Assembly (NCBI GenBank): GCA_965368085.1 | Contig: CBDULP010000021.1 | Coordinates: forward strand, 1-42,263 | Length of the DNA stretch: 42,263 nucleotides | From: Peptoclostridium sp965368085 | GTDB taxonomy: Bacteria; Bacillota; Clostridia; Peptostreptococcales; Peptostreptococcaceae | Direction: 5' to 3' | Shown: positions 7,517 to 16,586 of the stretch, one piece after another | How the letters are laid out: every line of letters starts with the position of its first letter | Position numbering within the stretch: the stretch's first letter is position 1 | Made by a program: the position numbers and the translations under genes | The notes under the pieces: generated by a model | What the model was told of the DNA's origin: nothing | Seen by the model: the letters and a program-made list of their open reading frames with translations, nothing else | Databases searched by the model: none

Positions 7517-9175
7517 TTATTCTTCCATAAAAAGTTTTATGTCGTCTTCAACTGTTCCTATTCCCGCTATTCCAAATTTTTCAACCAGTACATTCACAAC
7601 ATTTGGAGAAAGGAATGCCGGAAGCGTAGGTCCAAGGTGTATGTTCTTAACGCCAAGGTACAACAGCGCAAGAAGTACTATTACAGCCTTTTGCTCATAC
7701 CACGCTATATTGTATGCTATAGGAAGTTCGTTCACGTCGTCAAGGCCAAACACTTCCTTAAGCTTTAGAGCTATCACTGCAAGAGAATATGAATCGTTGC
7801 ACTGTCCCGCATCAAGCACTCTTGGTATTCCACCTATGTCTCCAAGGTCCAGCTTATTGTATCTGTATTTTGCACACCCTGCGGTAAGTATCACAGTGTC
7901 TTTTGGAAGCTCCTTTGCAAATTCAGTGTAGTATTGTCTATCCCTCATTCTTCCGTCGCATCCCGCCATTACAAAGAATTTCTTTATGGCTCCGCTTTTA
8001 ACCGCTTCCACAACCTTGTCTGCAAGAGCCATAACCTGGTTGTGTGCAAATCCGCCCACTATCTCTCCGCTTTCTATCTCTACAGGAGGCTTGCACTTCT
8101 TAGCGTGCTCTATCACTACCGAGAAGTCCTTGTTTCCGTTTTCATCCTCTTCTATGTGCTTGAATCCCGGATAACCGCATGCATTTGTAGTGTACACTCT
8201 GTCGGCATACGATGCGTTCTTTTTTGGCGGCACTATGCAGTTTGTAGTGAAAAGCACAGGTCCGTTGAAGCTTTCAAACTCCTCTTTTTGCATCCACCAT
8301 GAATTTCCGTAGTTTCCATGGAAGTGAGAGTATTTTTTGAATGCAGGATAGTAGTTCGCTGGAAGCATTTCGCTGTGAGTATACACATCAACACCAGTTC
8401 CTTCTGTCTGCTCCAAAAGAGCCTGCATGTCCCTAAGGTCGTGTCCGCTTATAAGTATTCCAGGCCTTTCTCCTGCTCCTATGTTAACATTTGTTATTTC
8501 AGGGTTTCCGTAAGTCTGAGTGTTGGCCTTGTCCAGTATAGCCATTGACTCGACTCCGAATTTTCCAGTCTCAAGAACAAGCGCTACAAGCTCATCAGCG
8601 CTCAAATTGTCATTTAAAGTGTCTGCAAGCGCCTTTTCCATGAACGCGAACAGCTCTTCGTTTTCAAATCCAAGGTGCTGTGCGTGAGTAGTATACGCTG
8701 CCATTCCCTTTACCCCGTAAATCACAAGTTCTCTTAGCGACCTTACATCTTCATTTTCTGTCATAAGTACTCCAACTTCTTCGCCCTTCTTGTCGAAATC
8801 CTCAGCACCAGATCCGCTCCAAGTCGCAGCGTCGTGAGTCACGTTTGAAAGGTCTGCTCCCGCTTTCTCGGCCATTTTCTTAAGCTCGCCTCTAAGCCTT
8901 AGCGCCTCGCCTATTCTCTTTATGAACACATTCCTGTCAAAATTGGCATTAGTTATTGTTGAAAAAAGACTTTCAGCCATGAATACCTTTATTTCTTCTG
9001 TAGGCTGGCCACCCTTTTCCCTGAGCTTTACAGCATACAGTCCCATTCCCTTCAGTGCATAAATAAGCACATCCTGAAGATTTGCAACGTCTTCAGTCTT
9101 TCCGCATACACCGACTTTCATTGAACATCCCTTGTTCATTGCAGTTTCTTGACATTGGTAGCAAAACATACCCAT
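7517..9175 (-). CDS. hcp: Hydroxylamine reductase / hybrid-cluster protein
   Basis: A 552-residue hybrid-cluster protein (prismane protein). The family reduces hydroxylamine to ammonia and nitric oxide to nitrous oxide and protects anaerobes from nitrosative stress. The N-terminal cluster-binding cysteines are in MFCYQCQETAMNKGCSMKVGVCGK, spaced C-x2-C-x8-C-x6-C. Hybrid-cluster ligand regions are recognisable in ISGHDLRDM, TNCIVPP, NACGYPG, MAGCDGR and TAGCAKYRYNK. The frame is open to 9244, but GGGAGG 8 nt before the ATG at 9175 and the conserved N-terminus fix the start. No hcr-type reductase gene is adjacent. Upstream lie a promoter, a 28-bp inverted repeat and a TGTAAC-type palindrome, so it is probably inducible. 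Confidence 0.96.
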   Translation of the reverse strand: MGMFCYQCQETAMNKGCSMKVGVCGKTEDVANLQDVLIYALKGMGLYAVKLREKGGQPTEEIKVFMAESLFSTITNANFDRNVFIKRIGEALRLRGELKKMAEKAGADLSNVTHDAATWSGSGAEDFDKKGEEVGVLMTENEDVRSLRELVIYGVKGMAAYTTHAQHLGFENEELFAFMEKALADTLNDNLSADELVALVLETGKFGVESMAILDKANTQTYGNPEITNVNIGAGERPGILISGHDLRDMQALLEQTEGTGVDVYTHSEMLPANYYPAFKKYSHFHGNYGNSWWMQKEEFESFNGPVLFTTNCIVPPKKNASYADRVYTTNACGYPGFKHIEEDENGNKDFSVVIEHAKKCKPPVEIESGEIVGGFAHNQVMALADKVVEAVKSGAIKKFFVMAGCDGRMRDRQYYTEFAKELPKDTVILTAGCAKYRYNKLDLGDIGGIPRVLDAGQCNDSYSLAVIALKLKEVFGLDDVNELPIAYNIAWYEQKAVIVLLALLYLGVKNIHLGPTLPAFLSPNVVNVLVEKFGIAGIGTVEDDIKLFMEE

Positions 9176-9206
9176 ACTTGAATCCTCCCTTTTGTATAAA
9201 TAATTT

Positions 9207-9260
9207 AATATAAATCTGTTTGATATAATGTAAATTCTAAACATAATATGGTTTAGAATT
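9207..9260 (-). promoter_or_regulatory. Candidate hcp promoter with an abutting 28-bp inverted repeat
   Basis: On the minus strand TTTACA (9229-9234) and TATATT (9207-9212) have a 16-nt spacer. Directly upstream, 9233-9242 and 9251-9260 are a perfect 10-bp inverted repeat (AATTCTAAAC and its complement, 8-nt spacer) centred about 45 nt before the predicted start. That position suits an activator of the CRP/FNR type, but the repeat is not a consensus I can name. Confidence 0.45.
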
Positions 9261-9294
9261 ATGAAAAACTTTAGAAACAGGCATATAAATATGT

Positions 9295-9389
9295 GAGTCC
9301 ATGCCTCATTTCATTTGAAATTTCCCTTGGAATATGTAGTCTCGTTTGACAAAATGCTTTACTACATATTACATTAATATCCTGGACTC
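9295..9389. other. Nested stem structure between the ROK gene and hcp
   Basis: GAGTCCA at 9295-9301 pairs with TGGACTC at 9383-9389. Inside it, 9331-9340 pairs perfectly over 10 bp with 9361-9370 (20-nt loop), and a smaller palindrome around ATTTCATTTGAAAT forms a possible third arm. Together they could fold as a three-way junction on either strand. The strand is not decided. It lies upstream of the predicted hcp promoter and downstream of the ROK stop codon. Confidence 0.35.
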
Positions 9390-9392
9390 GTC

Positions 9393-9408
9393 TGTAACTT
9401 CAGTTACA
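9393..9408. promoter_or_regulatory. TGTAACTTCAGTTACA palindrome, candidate CRP/FNR-type operator
   Basis: A perfect 7-bp inverted repeat with a 2-nt centre. GTAAC-N6-GTTAC sites of this general shape are bound by CRP/FNR-family regulators; the nitrosative-stress regulator HcpR is one such regulator, but I am not certain of its clostridial consensus. It is 218 nt upstream of the hcp start codon. Confidence 0.4.
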
Positions 9409-9474
9409 CTTTTTCATATAGTGCAAATTTTTATCATCATCCATTTTATACCTCAAAACTCAAATGCTAATCCT

Positions 9475-10428
9475 TCAATTTGAACATTTTAAAAAATCTG
9501 GAAGAGCTGAAGCTCCGACCATCCCCGCATCGCTTCCTAATTTTGCAAGTTGAATTCCTGCATGTGGAAGCGCCCTGTAGAATATGCTTTTTTTCACATA
9601 ATCCGTCACCTTTTCCAGCAAAAAATCTCCGGCGCTTGAAAGGCCTCCACCTATTACTATTTCCTGCGGGTCTATTATGTTTATTATGTTGACTATCCCA
9701 ACCGCAATATATTTGCAGAGCCTTTCAAATGCCATAAGGGATATGAGATCCCCCTTCATTGCAGCCTGAGTTATGGTCTTTGAGTCCACAATATCCAAAT
9801 TTCCTCCCACCATGTCTATCGCCACAGTGTATTCGTCTCCCATTTGGACTGTTCTTTTAAAATATCTTACAAGCGCGCTTGCAGATGCGAACGTCTCAAG
9901 GCATCCGTTTTTGCCGCATGTGCAGTTGTAAAAGTTTTCACCCACAACCATGTGGCCAATTTCCGCGCCGGCTCCGTGAAATCCCCGCATCAGCTTTCCT
10001 GCGCTTATTATCCCGCTTCCAACGCCAGTTCCAAGCGTAAGCATAACAAAGCTTTCTTTGCCCTTCATGCTTCCAAATTCGTATTCTCCCACCGCCGCCG
10101 CATTCGAATCATTTTCAACTACAGAGGGCAACCCTGTGAGCTTTTTTATGTCATTCGAAAGAGGCGCCCCTTCCCATCCGAGATTCACACATTTTATTAC
10201 AGTTCCATGCTCGTTTGCCACACCTGGAATGGCAATACCAACCGCTTTGCTTTTGCCTTCCTCTATATCTTCTGACAATCTTCTTACAATACGTGCAATT
10301 TCATTGACCACAGCTTCATATCCGCGCTTTCTGTTTGTAGGCACTATTATTTTTTTCACTATGCGCCCGCGCCCATCTACAATCCCTGCAGCTATATTCG
10401 TTCCACCTATGTCCACACCTATATTCAT
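9475..10428 (-). CDS. glcK: ROK-family glucokinase
   Basis: A 317-residue ROK-family sugar kinase. The phosphate-binding loop GVDIGGTNIAAGIVD opens the protein. VENDSNAAAVGEYEFG carries the catalytic Asp region. GHMVVGENFYNCTCGKNGCLE gives the ROK zinc motif CxCGxxGCxE with its upstream His. No helix-turn-helix is present, so this is a kinase and not a ROK repressor. The likely reaction is ATP plus glucose to glucose 6-phosphate, which fits the free glucose released by the GH65 phosphorylase in this window. The frame is open to 10485, but a TTGGAGG site supports the ATG at 10428. No strong terminator follows it. Confidence 0.85.
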   Translation of the reverse strand: MNIGVDIGGTNIAAGIVDGRGRIVKKIIVPTNRKRGYEAVVNEIARIVRRLSEDIEEGKSKAVGIAIPGVANEHGTVIKCVNLGWEGAPLSNDIKKLTGLPSVVENDSNAAAVGEYEFGSMKGKESFVMLTLGTGVGSGIISAGKLMRGFHGAGAEIGHMVVGENFYNCTCGKNGCLETFASASALVRYFKRTVQMGDEYTVAIDMVGGNLDIVDSKTITQAAMKGDLISLMAFERLCKYIAVGIVNIINIIDPQEIVIGGGLSSAGDFLLEKVTDYVKKSIFYRALPHAGIQLAKLGSDAGMVGASALPDFLKCSN

Positions 10429-10914
10429 ACAGACCTCCAAATTCACAGTTCCCCCAATAAAGCAGTGTTCCCGATATATGTTCAAATTGGCATCAAGCCC
10501 TTGTCAAAGGCTTGCACTTAATATGTATTTCCCACTTAAATATACCCATCGAATATTTCATTATAGGAACAGCAATAAAATTTTTTTAAAAATGCAAAAT
10601 ATGTGTTAACCTTTTTGATTAAATAGGTTATAATAGGGTATAAATGTTGTGTATTTTCGTGTTTTAAGACTAAATGAGACATACTAATACATGTCATTAA
10701 TATTTTTATTCTGTAGAAACTTATAAATAAAGTAACTATATATTAATGGTTTCACAAGAGAAATACGTGTTCTTTCATTGCAAAACCAGCATATAAATTC
10801 TTTTATATGTAAATATGATACTTTTTTAAAATTTATATTGAAATTAAATGCTTTTTGCTTTAGTCTATTTTAAATGCCAAATTAGAAAATTCTATTTTAA
10901 GAAGGAGTGCTACG
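10429..10914. promoter_or_regulatory. Intergenic region with ppdK promoter and long leader
   Basis: 486 AT-rich bases separate the divergent ROK and ppdK genes. TTAACC (10606-10611) and TATAAT (10629-10634) with a 17-nt spacer make a fair plus-strand promoter. It would give ppdK a leader of about 275 nt. A short imperfect hairpin lies at 10494-10514. I see no gene and no known riboswitch in it. Confidence 0.45.
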
Positions 10915-13542
10915 ATGACAAGATACGTTTACAGTTTTTCAGAAGGTACAAAAGAAATGAAAAGCCTTCTTGGCGGAAAAGGCGCAAATCTTGCTGAGAT
11001 GAGCAGAATAGGGCTTCCAGTCCCTTCAGGTTTCACTATAACTACAGGTGCGTGTACGGAATATTACAATCAAAGCGAGCAGCTTTGGGATGAGCTTTTA
11101 AACGAAATAAAGGCACAGCTTTCAGAGCTTGAAGAAAAAATGGGCAAAAAACTTGGAGACTCAAAAAATCCTCTTCTTGTTTCTGTGAGATCTGGTGCTG
11201 TTATTTCAATGCCTGGAATGATGGATACAATACTTAACCTTGGACTTAACGACGAGTCTGTAATTGGAATAGCAAACGCTACAAACAACGAAAGACTTGC
11301 ATACGACAGCTATAGAAGATTCATACAGATGTTCTCTGACGTAGCAATGGAAATACCTAAATACAACTTCGAATCCGTACTTGACAGGGTCAAGGAAGAA
11401 AAAGGATATGAAAACGATACTGAGCTTACTGTTGAAGACCTCAAGGCCATAGTAAGCGAGTACAAGACTATATATAGAATGCAAACTGGAAGCGACTTCC
11501 CTTCTGATCCGCTTGAGCAGCTTCTTACTTCTGTAAAGGCCGTATTCAGCTCGTGGAACAACCCAAGAGCATTCACATACAGAAATCTTAACGACATACC
11601 TCACAACCTTGGTACTGCCGTGAACGTACAGTCTATGGTATTTGGAAACACAGGTGAAACATCTGGAACAGGTGTTGCATTCACAAGAAACCCTGCTACA
11701 GGTGAAAACAAGCTGTTCGGAGAGTTCCTTATGAACGCTCAGGGAGAGGACGTTGTTGCCGGAATAAGAACGCCTCAGTCGATAGAGCAGCTTAACGACA
11801 TAATGCCTGATGTTTACAAACAGTTCGTGGATATCACAAAGCTTCTTGAAGACCACTACAAGGACATGCAGGACATTGAGTTCACTGTAGAAGACGAAAA
11901 GCTTTATATACTTCAAACAAGAAATGGAAAGAGAACTTCTCAGGCCGCAATAAACGTGGCTGTTGACATGGTTAACGAAGGACGTATAAGCAAGGAAGAG
12001 GCTATACTTAGAATAGAGCCTAACAGAATAGATGAGCTGTTACACCCTACATTTGAAGCAAAAGCTGTAAAAGAGGCAAACGTGCTTGCAAAAGGTCTTC
12101 CTGCATCTCCTGGAGCAGCTTCCGGAAAGGTTTACTTCAACGCTGAAGATGTTGTAAGAGCAAAAGCAAACGGAGAAAAGTCTATACTTGTAAGACTTGA
12201 GACTTCTCCAGAAGACATAGAGGGAATGGACTGCGCCCAAGGCATACTGACTGCAAGAGGCGGAATGACTTCTCACGCAGCGGTTGTTGCAAGAGGAATG
12301 GGTAAATGCTGTATAGCAGGATGCGGAAGCATAAAAATAGATGAAGAAGCAAAGATGTTCACAGTTGGAGACGTTACTGTAAAAGAGGGAGACTACATCT
12401 CAATAGACGGTGGAAACGGCGAGGTATACCTTGGAGAGATTTCAAGAGTCGAGCCTGAGCTTTCTGGAAACTTCGAAGTGTTCATGAACTGGGCTGACGA
12501 AGTAAGAAGACTTAAGGTAAGAACTAACGCGGACACTCCTAAGGATGCGCAAACAGCTGTAAACTTCGGTGCTGAAGGTATAGGCCTTTGCAGAACTGAG
12601 CACATGTTCTTCGACAGCGACAGAATCCCAGTTGTCAGAGAAATGATACTTTCAAAAACTCTTGAAAATAGAACTAAAGCACTTGACAAGCTTCTTCCTA
12701 TGCAAAGAGAAGACTTCATAGGAATATTCAAGGCTATGGGTTCAAAGGCAGTTACAATAAGACTTCTGGATCCACCTCTTCACGAGTTCCTTCCACATCA
12801 TGCAGATGACATAAAGCTTCTTGCTGAAAGCATGAACATATCTGAAAAGGAACTGAAGCAAAGAGTTGATGATCTTAAGGAGTTCAACCCTATGCTTGGA
12901 CACAGAGGATGCCGTCTTGCCGTGACATATCCTGAGATATATCAAATGCAGGCAAGAGGTATAATAGAAGGAGCTCTTTCTGTCAAGAAGGACGGAATAG
13001 ACGTGAAACCTGAGATAATGATCCCTCTTATAGGATCTGTTCAAGAGTTTTCTTATGTCAAGTCTCTTATAACTGAAATAGCTGACAAGCTTATAGCTGA
13101 ATCTGGCATGGAGCTTGAATACCTTGTAGGAACAATGATAGAAATTCCTAGAGCTGCACTTACTGCAGATGAGATAGGAAAGGAAGCTCAGTTCTTCAGC
13201 TTCGGTACTAACGACCTTACTCAGATGGGCTTCGGATTCTCAAGAGACGATGCAGGCAAGTTCCTTGGAGAGTACGAGCAAAAAGGAATACTTGAAAGAG
13301 ATCCGTTCCAGGTTCTTGACCAGGGCGGAATAGGCAAACTTGTCAAAATGGGATGTGAGCTTGGAAGAGGCTCAAACCCTGACATACACCTTGGAATATG
13401 CGGAGAACACGGTGGAGAACCTTCTTCTGTTGAATTCTGCCACAGAATAGGCCTTGACTACGTTTCATGCTCGCCATTCAGAGTTCCTATAGCAAGACTG
13501 GCTGCTGCACATGCCGCTATAAAGGAAAAAGCAAGCAAATAA
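10915..13542 (+). CDS. ppdK: Pyruvate, phosphate dikinase
   Basis: A full-length 875-residue PPDK, which interconverts pyruvate, ATP and phosphate with phosphoenolpyruvate, AMP and pyrophosphate. Domains in order: an N-terminal nucleotide-binding domain (LLGGKGANLAEM, SVRSGAVISMPGMMDTILNLG, NPATGENKLFGEF); a central phosphohistidine domain (GGMTSHAAVVARGMGKCCI, with the catalytic His); a C-terminal TIM barrel (GLCRTEHMFF, GHRGCRL, FSFGTNDLTQM, and CGEHGG with the catalytic Cys). An AAGGAG site precedes the ATG. Codon use is strongly biased (CTT and AGA dominate), as expected for a very highly expressed gene. In anaerobic clostridia it serves glycolysis or gluconeogenesis from amino-acid-derived pyruvate. 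It is monocistronic. Confidence 0.97.
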   Translation: MTRYVYSFSEGTKEMKSLLGGKGANLAEMSRIGLPVPSGFTITTGACTEYYNQSEQLWDELLNEIKAQLSELEEKMGKKLGDSKNPLLVSVRSGAVISMPGMMDTILNLGLNDESVIGIANATNNERLAYDSYRRFIQMFSDVAMEIPKYNFESVLDRVKEEKGYENDTELTVEDLKAIVSEYKTIYRMQTGSDFPSDPLEQLLTSVKAVFSSWNNPRAFTYRNLNDIPHNLGTAVNVQSMVFGNTGETSGTGVAFTRNPATGENKLFGEFLMNAQGEDVVAGIRTPQSIEQLNDIMPDVYKQFVDITKLLEDHYKDMQDIEFTVEDEKLYILQTRNGKRTSQAAINVAVDMVNEGRISKEEAILRIEPNRIDELLHPTFEAKAVKEANVLAKGLPASPGAASGKVYFNAEDVVRAKANGEKSILVRLETSPEDIEGMDCAQGILTARGGMTSHAAVVARGMGKCCIAGCGSIKIDEEAKMFTVGDVTVKEGDYISIDGGNGEVYLGEISRVEPELSGNFEVFMNWADEVRRLKVRTNADTPKDAQTAVNFGAEGIGLCRTEHMFFDSDRIPVVREMILSKTLENRTKALDKLLPMQREDFIGIFKAMGSKAVTIRLLDPPLHEFLPHHADDIKLLAESMNISEKELKQRVDDLKEFNPMLGHRGCRLAVTYPEIYQMQARGIIEGALSVKKDGIDVKPEIMIPLIGSVQEFSYVKSLITEIADKLIAESGMELEYLVGTMIEIPRAALTADEIGKEAQFFSFGTNDLTQMGFGFSRDDAGKFLGEYEQKGILERDPFQVLDQGGIGKLVKMGCELGRGSNPDIHLGICGEHGGEPSSVEFCHRIGLDYVSCSPFRVPIARLAAAHAAIKEKASK

Positions 13543-13571
13543 TAAATATCCGACATATATTGATTGGATTA

Positions 13572-13606
13572 AAAAAGGCTGTTGGCAATCCGCCAGCAGC
13601 CTTTTT
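13572..13606 (+). terminator. Terminator of ppdK
   Basis: A near-perfect 15-nt stem (13572-13586 with 13592-13606) includes the T-tract, has a 5-nt loop and lies 30 nt past the stop codon. Confidence 0.9.
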
Positions 13607-13646
13607 GTGCTTTCAAACTTAACATTCAACCGATGCTTGAATACGT

Positions 13647-13678
13647 AAAAATCCCCGCACACATGTGCGGGGATTTTT
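13647..13678. terminator. Strong symmetric terminator between ppdK and the DUF1292 gene
   Basis: A perfect 14-bp stem (13647-13660 with 13665-13678) has a 4-nt loop, with A and T runs at both ends. It can end the minus-strand DUF1292 message and act as a second stop for ppdK. Confidence 0.88.
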
Positions 13679-13709
13679 TTGTATGCATGTAAACAGCTGT
13701 TCCTATTTT

Positions 13710-14081
13710 TTATTCTCCGTCTTCATCTTCAAAAAGTTCCATAAATCTCTTTGAAACGGCATCAAACTCTTCGTCATCTTCTATGTTGGAAAGTTCTACT
13801 CCGTCTTTGCTCTCATTGAATCCATATAGGAATACGTCCTCATGTCCCTGTGGAAGAAGTGCTATATACTCTTTTCCGGGAATGCTTTCAATATCGAAAA
13901 CTCCAAGCGCTATGCACTTGAGGTTTGAACCGTCTTCAAGTACAAGGTCTATAGTTCTTTCATCTTCTCCGCAACCACATCCGCATTCATGGTCATGATC
14001 ATGCTCGTGTCCTGTGCAATTGCATTCGTCTTTTTCTTCATTGCAGCCGCATCCACAGCCGCATCCGTTATTTTTCTCCAT
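13710..14081 (-). CDS. DUF1292 protein with a Cys/His-rich N-terminal extension
   Basis: A 123-residue acidic protein. Residues about 41-120 match DUF1292 (RTIDLVLEDGSNLKCIALGVFDI, then KEYIALLPQG, then VFLYGF), a small beta-rich family of unknown function common in Firmicutes. The first 40 residues are unusual: nine cysteines (7, 9, 11, 13, 20, 22, 33, 35, 37), most in CGC repeats, around four histidines (25, 27, 29, 31) alternating with Asp/Glu. This looks like a metal-binding segment. A TTGGAGGAG site precedes the ATG at 14081. It is transcribed alone, downstream of the two-component system. A metal storage or metallochaperone role is an inference. Confidence 0.72.
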   Translation of the reverse strand: MEKNNGCGCGCGCNEEKDECNCTGHEHDHDHECGCGCGEDERTIDLVLEDGSNLKCIALGVFDIESIPGKEYIALLPQGHEDVFLYGFNESKDGVELSNIEDDEEFDAVSKRFMELFEDEDGE

Positions 14082-14346
14082 AATTATCTCCTCCAAGTCA
14101 AATTGCATATCTGATTGTCATTTACAATTCAAAAGTTATATCATTTGAAAACACGATGATTCTCTTTTTCGTTCATATGAGCGGTATATGCTCAACATAA
14201 AAGAAATCACATTTCCAATCATTAGTTTAAATATACCATATTAAACATGCATGTGTATAGCTGTAACTATGGATTTATATATCTATATCGCTAATGCAGG
14301 CAATGCCAGTCGCTACAGCTTGAATTTATCCATCTGTTTTATCATC

Positions 14347-15816
14347 TCATCCGCCATTTTTTACACCCCTTGGTATTTCAATCCAAAATTCAACACCCAA
14401 GTCCCTGTTGACAACTCCACAGCTTCCCGAGTGAAGACTTGATATCTCCCTAACTATTGAAAGGCCCAGACCGCTACCGCCTGCACTTCTGCTTCTGGCC
14501 TTGTCAAGCTTGTAAAAAGAGTTCCATATCATATCAGTTTCGTCTTCAGGTATGCTGCTTCCAAAGTTGTATACTCCAACTCTTACAGATTCTCCCTTTC
14601 CCTCTACCAGGATCTCTATTCTGCCGTTTTCTGTTACGTTTTTTATGGCATTTTGGATATAGTTGAGCAGGGCCCTTTGTATTTTTCCCTTGTCGGCAAA
14701 CACCCCAAAATGTTCTCCAGTTGTATTCACTTCAATTTCCACATTTTTTTCACCGGCCACAAGCGCATGCTTTTTGGATATTTCTTCAGCAAGCTCCTTC
14801 ATGTCAAACTCAGACATTTTCATATCAGCCTTTCCCGACTCAAGCCTCGAAAGCTCCAAGAGCTCATTTACAAGGCCTCCCATGCGTCCTGCCTCATCCC
14901 GTATGACTTCGCAATAGAAGTTTTTTCGGTCCTCGTCTGCAATATTATCCATAAGGCCTTCGCTATAGCCCTGTATAAGGGCCACAGGCGTCTTAAGCTC
15001 ATGCGATACGGCTGATATGAAGTCCTTTCGCATTTTGTCTATTTTCTTTTCCTTTTCTATTTCAATCCTGAGCTGCTCATTCGCACTGTTGAGGCTTCCT
15101 ATTACATCTTCAAGGCTTGATGACATGCTGTTTATACTCTCTCCGAGCCGTCCTATCTCATCTCGCCTTTCCTCCTCATAACGAGCCTTGAAATCAAGGT
15201 TTTCAACCGACTTTGCAATCTCTCCAATTCTTCTTATTGGGCTTGCTATGCTTCTCGCCATGAAATAAGATCCAATAAGCCCTATAAAAAGTGCCAGCAC
15301 TGACACATATATCGAAAACTGCTGGTTTGCATATACATTTTCCTGTATCACTCCCATGGACGACTGAGCTATTATCACAAATCCCGTGTCCATCCTCCTT
15401 GCATACGTTAAAAACTGAGCTCCCAGCATGGCATGTTCATATATTCCAAACAGTTCGTCCCTGCCTTCGATGGCCCTTACTATCTCCCTGCTTACACCAG
15501 CCATCCTTCCCTGCCCCATCGTTGCTCCCCGGCCAAAGCTCGCGGGATAAACAATTTCATAATCAGTAGTCATAATTTGAAATTTGATGCCGTTCTCCTC
15601 TTCAATACCCAAAATCTGCTCGTATATATCCGCCTGTACACTGCCAGACTCCATTATCTTTTCTACATCTTGTATGCCAGTCTTAAGCTGCTGCTTTTTT
15701 ATTCCCGTATAGTACTTTTCATAATATACCGAATTCAAAACCAGAAAAAGCACCAGCACAGAGCATACAATTCCCGTAGTATATACAAACAGCCTTGCCA
15801 TTATGGATTTTTTCAT
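14347..15816 (-). CDS. Membrane sensor histidine kinase of an OmpR-type two-component system
   Basis: A 489-residue sensor kinase. Transmembrane helix 1 is at about 10-30, an extracellular sensor of about 135 residues follows, helix 2 is at about 167-187, then HAMP (about 188-240, SIASPIRRIGEIAKSV), a HisKA domain with the phosphorylated His at 272 in SAVSHELKTPVALIQGYSEG, and a HATPase domain (NYIQNAIKNV, then GSGLGLSIV). The start codon overlaps the stop codon of the response regulator gene (ATGA), so the two are translationally coupled. The extracellular domain has no motif I recognise and the signal is unknown. The nearest plausible target is the exported DUF2680-like protein encoded just upstream. 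Confidence 0.92.
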   Translation of the reverse strand: MKKSIMARLFVYTTGIVCSVLVLFLVLNSVYYEKYYTGIKKQQLKTGIQDVEKIMESGSVQADIYEQILGIEEENGIKFQIMTTDYEIVYPASFGRGATMGQGRMAGVSREIVRAIEGRDELFGIYEHAMLGAQFLTYARRMDTGFVIIAQSSMGVIQENVYANQQFSIYVSVLALFIGLIGSYFMARSIASPIRRIGEIAKSVENLDFKARYEEERRDEIGRLGESINSMSSSLEDVIGSLNSANEQLRIEIEKEKKIDKMRKDFISAVSHELKTPVALIQGYSEGLMDNIADEDRKNFYCEVIRDEAGRMGGLVNELLELSRLESGKADMKMSEFDMKELAEEISKKHALVAGEKNVEIEVNTTGEHFGVFADKGKIQRALLNYIQNAIKNVTENGRIEILVEGKGESVRVGVYNFGSSIPEDETDMIWNSFYKLDKARSRSAGGSGLGLSIVREISSLHSGSCGVVNRDLGVEFWIEIPRGVKNGG

Positions 15817-16487
15817 AGCTCTCCTCCGAATCTGTACCCTATGCCTCTTACAGTCTGTATGCGGCTTGAGCTCTCTCCAAGCTTCATCCTGAGCCTTTTT
15901 ATGTGGGTATCCACCGTCCTTAGATCGCCATAGTAGTCATATCCCCATACGCTGTCGAGTATCTGCTCCCTTGAAAGGGCTATGTCCTTGTTTTTGACAA
16001 GATATATCAAAAGCTCGTATTCCTTTGGCGTAAGCTCAGTTCTTTGGCCATCTACGCTTACAATATGCGCCGATGTATCTATTACAATTGCACCCATTAT
16101 TATTTCATCATTTGAAATCGGGGAGGTCCTTGAAAGCAGGGCTTTTATCCTGGCGACAAGAATCTTGGGGCTGAATGGCTTCGTTATGTATTCATCCGCC
16201 CCAAGTTCAAATCCAAACAGCTCGTCAGATTCCTCAGACCTTGCCGTAAGCATTACAACAGGGACATTAGAGCTCTTCCTTATGTTCCTGCAAACCGCCC
16301 ATCCGTCATATTTGGGAAGCATTATGTCGAGAACCACAATATCAACATCATTTTGCTCAAATACATCAAGAGCCTCCTGTCCGTCACCCGCCTCCAGTAT
16401 CTCAAACCCTTCCCTTTTCAAATAGTCGGATATGAGTATCCTCATCCTGGCTTCATCTTCCACTATTAAAACCTTCTGACCGTTCAT
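15813..16487 (-). CDS. OmpR/PhoB-family response regulator
   Basis: A 224-residue regulator. The receiver domain has the acidic pair VEDE (10-12), phosphoacceptor Asp54 in VVLDIMLPKYDGW and the Lys of ITKPF at 103. The C-terminal winged helix ends with ELTPKEYELLIYLVKNKD, DSVWGYDYYGDLRTVDTHIKRLR and IQTVRGIGYRF. GGAGGTGG lies before the ATG at 16487. It is the first gene of a two-gene operon with the sensor kinase. Its binding sites are not identifiable by eye. Confidence 0.94.
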   Translation of the reverse strand: MNGQKVLIVEDEARMRILISDYLKREGFEILEAGDGQEALDVFEQNDVDIVVLDIMLPKYDGWAVCRNIRKSSNVPVVMLTARSEESDELFGFELGADEYITKPFSPKILVARIKALLSRTSPISNDEIIMGAIVIDTSAHIVSVDGQRTELTPKEYELLIYLVKNKDIALSREQILDSVWGYDYYGDLRTVDTHIKRLRMKLGESSSRIQTVRGIGYRFGGEL

Positions 16488-16586
16488 AAAACCACCTCCA
16501 GCTACGTTTCACTTTAATTAGTATACCCTATTTTTAACAATATAGCCTACCTCGCATCACCTTTTAGTGAATGGCTACACAATCAA

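Noticed and set aside
9295..9389. Known purine, glycine or THF riboswitch before hcp
   Set aside because: The fold could be a three-way junction, but none of the conserved core bases of these riboswitches are present.
13647..13678. Single CRISPR-like palindrome
   Set aside because: There is only one copy with A/T runs at both ends, which fits a symmetric terminator. No repeat-spacer periodicity is seen anywhere in the window.
14305..14350. 14-codon frame overlapping the end of the sensor kinase gene (MADEMIKQMDKFKL)
   Set aside because: It starts within the kinase's last codons and has no clear ribosome site of its own. It is too short to judge.
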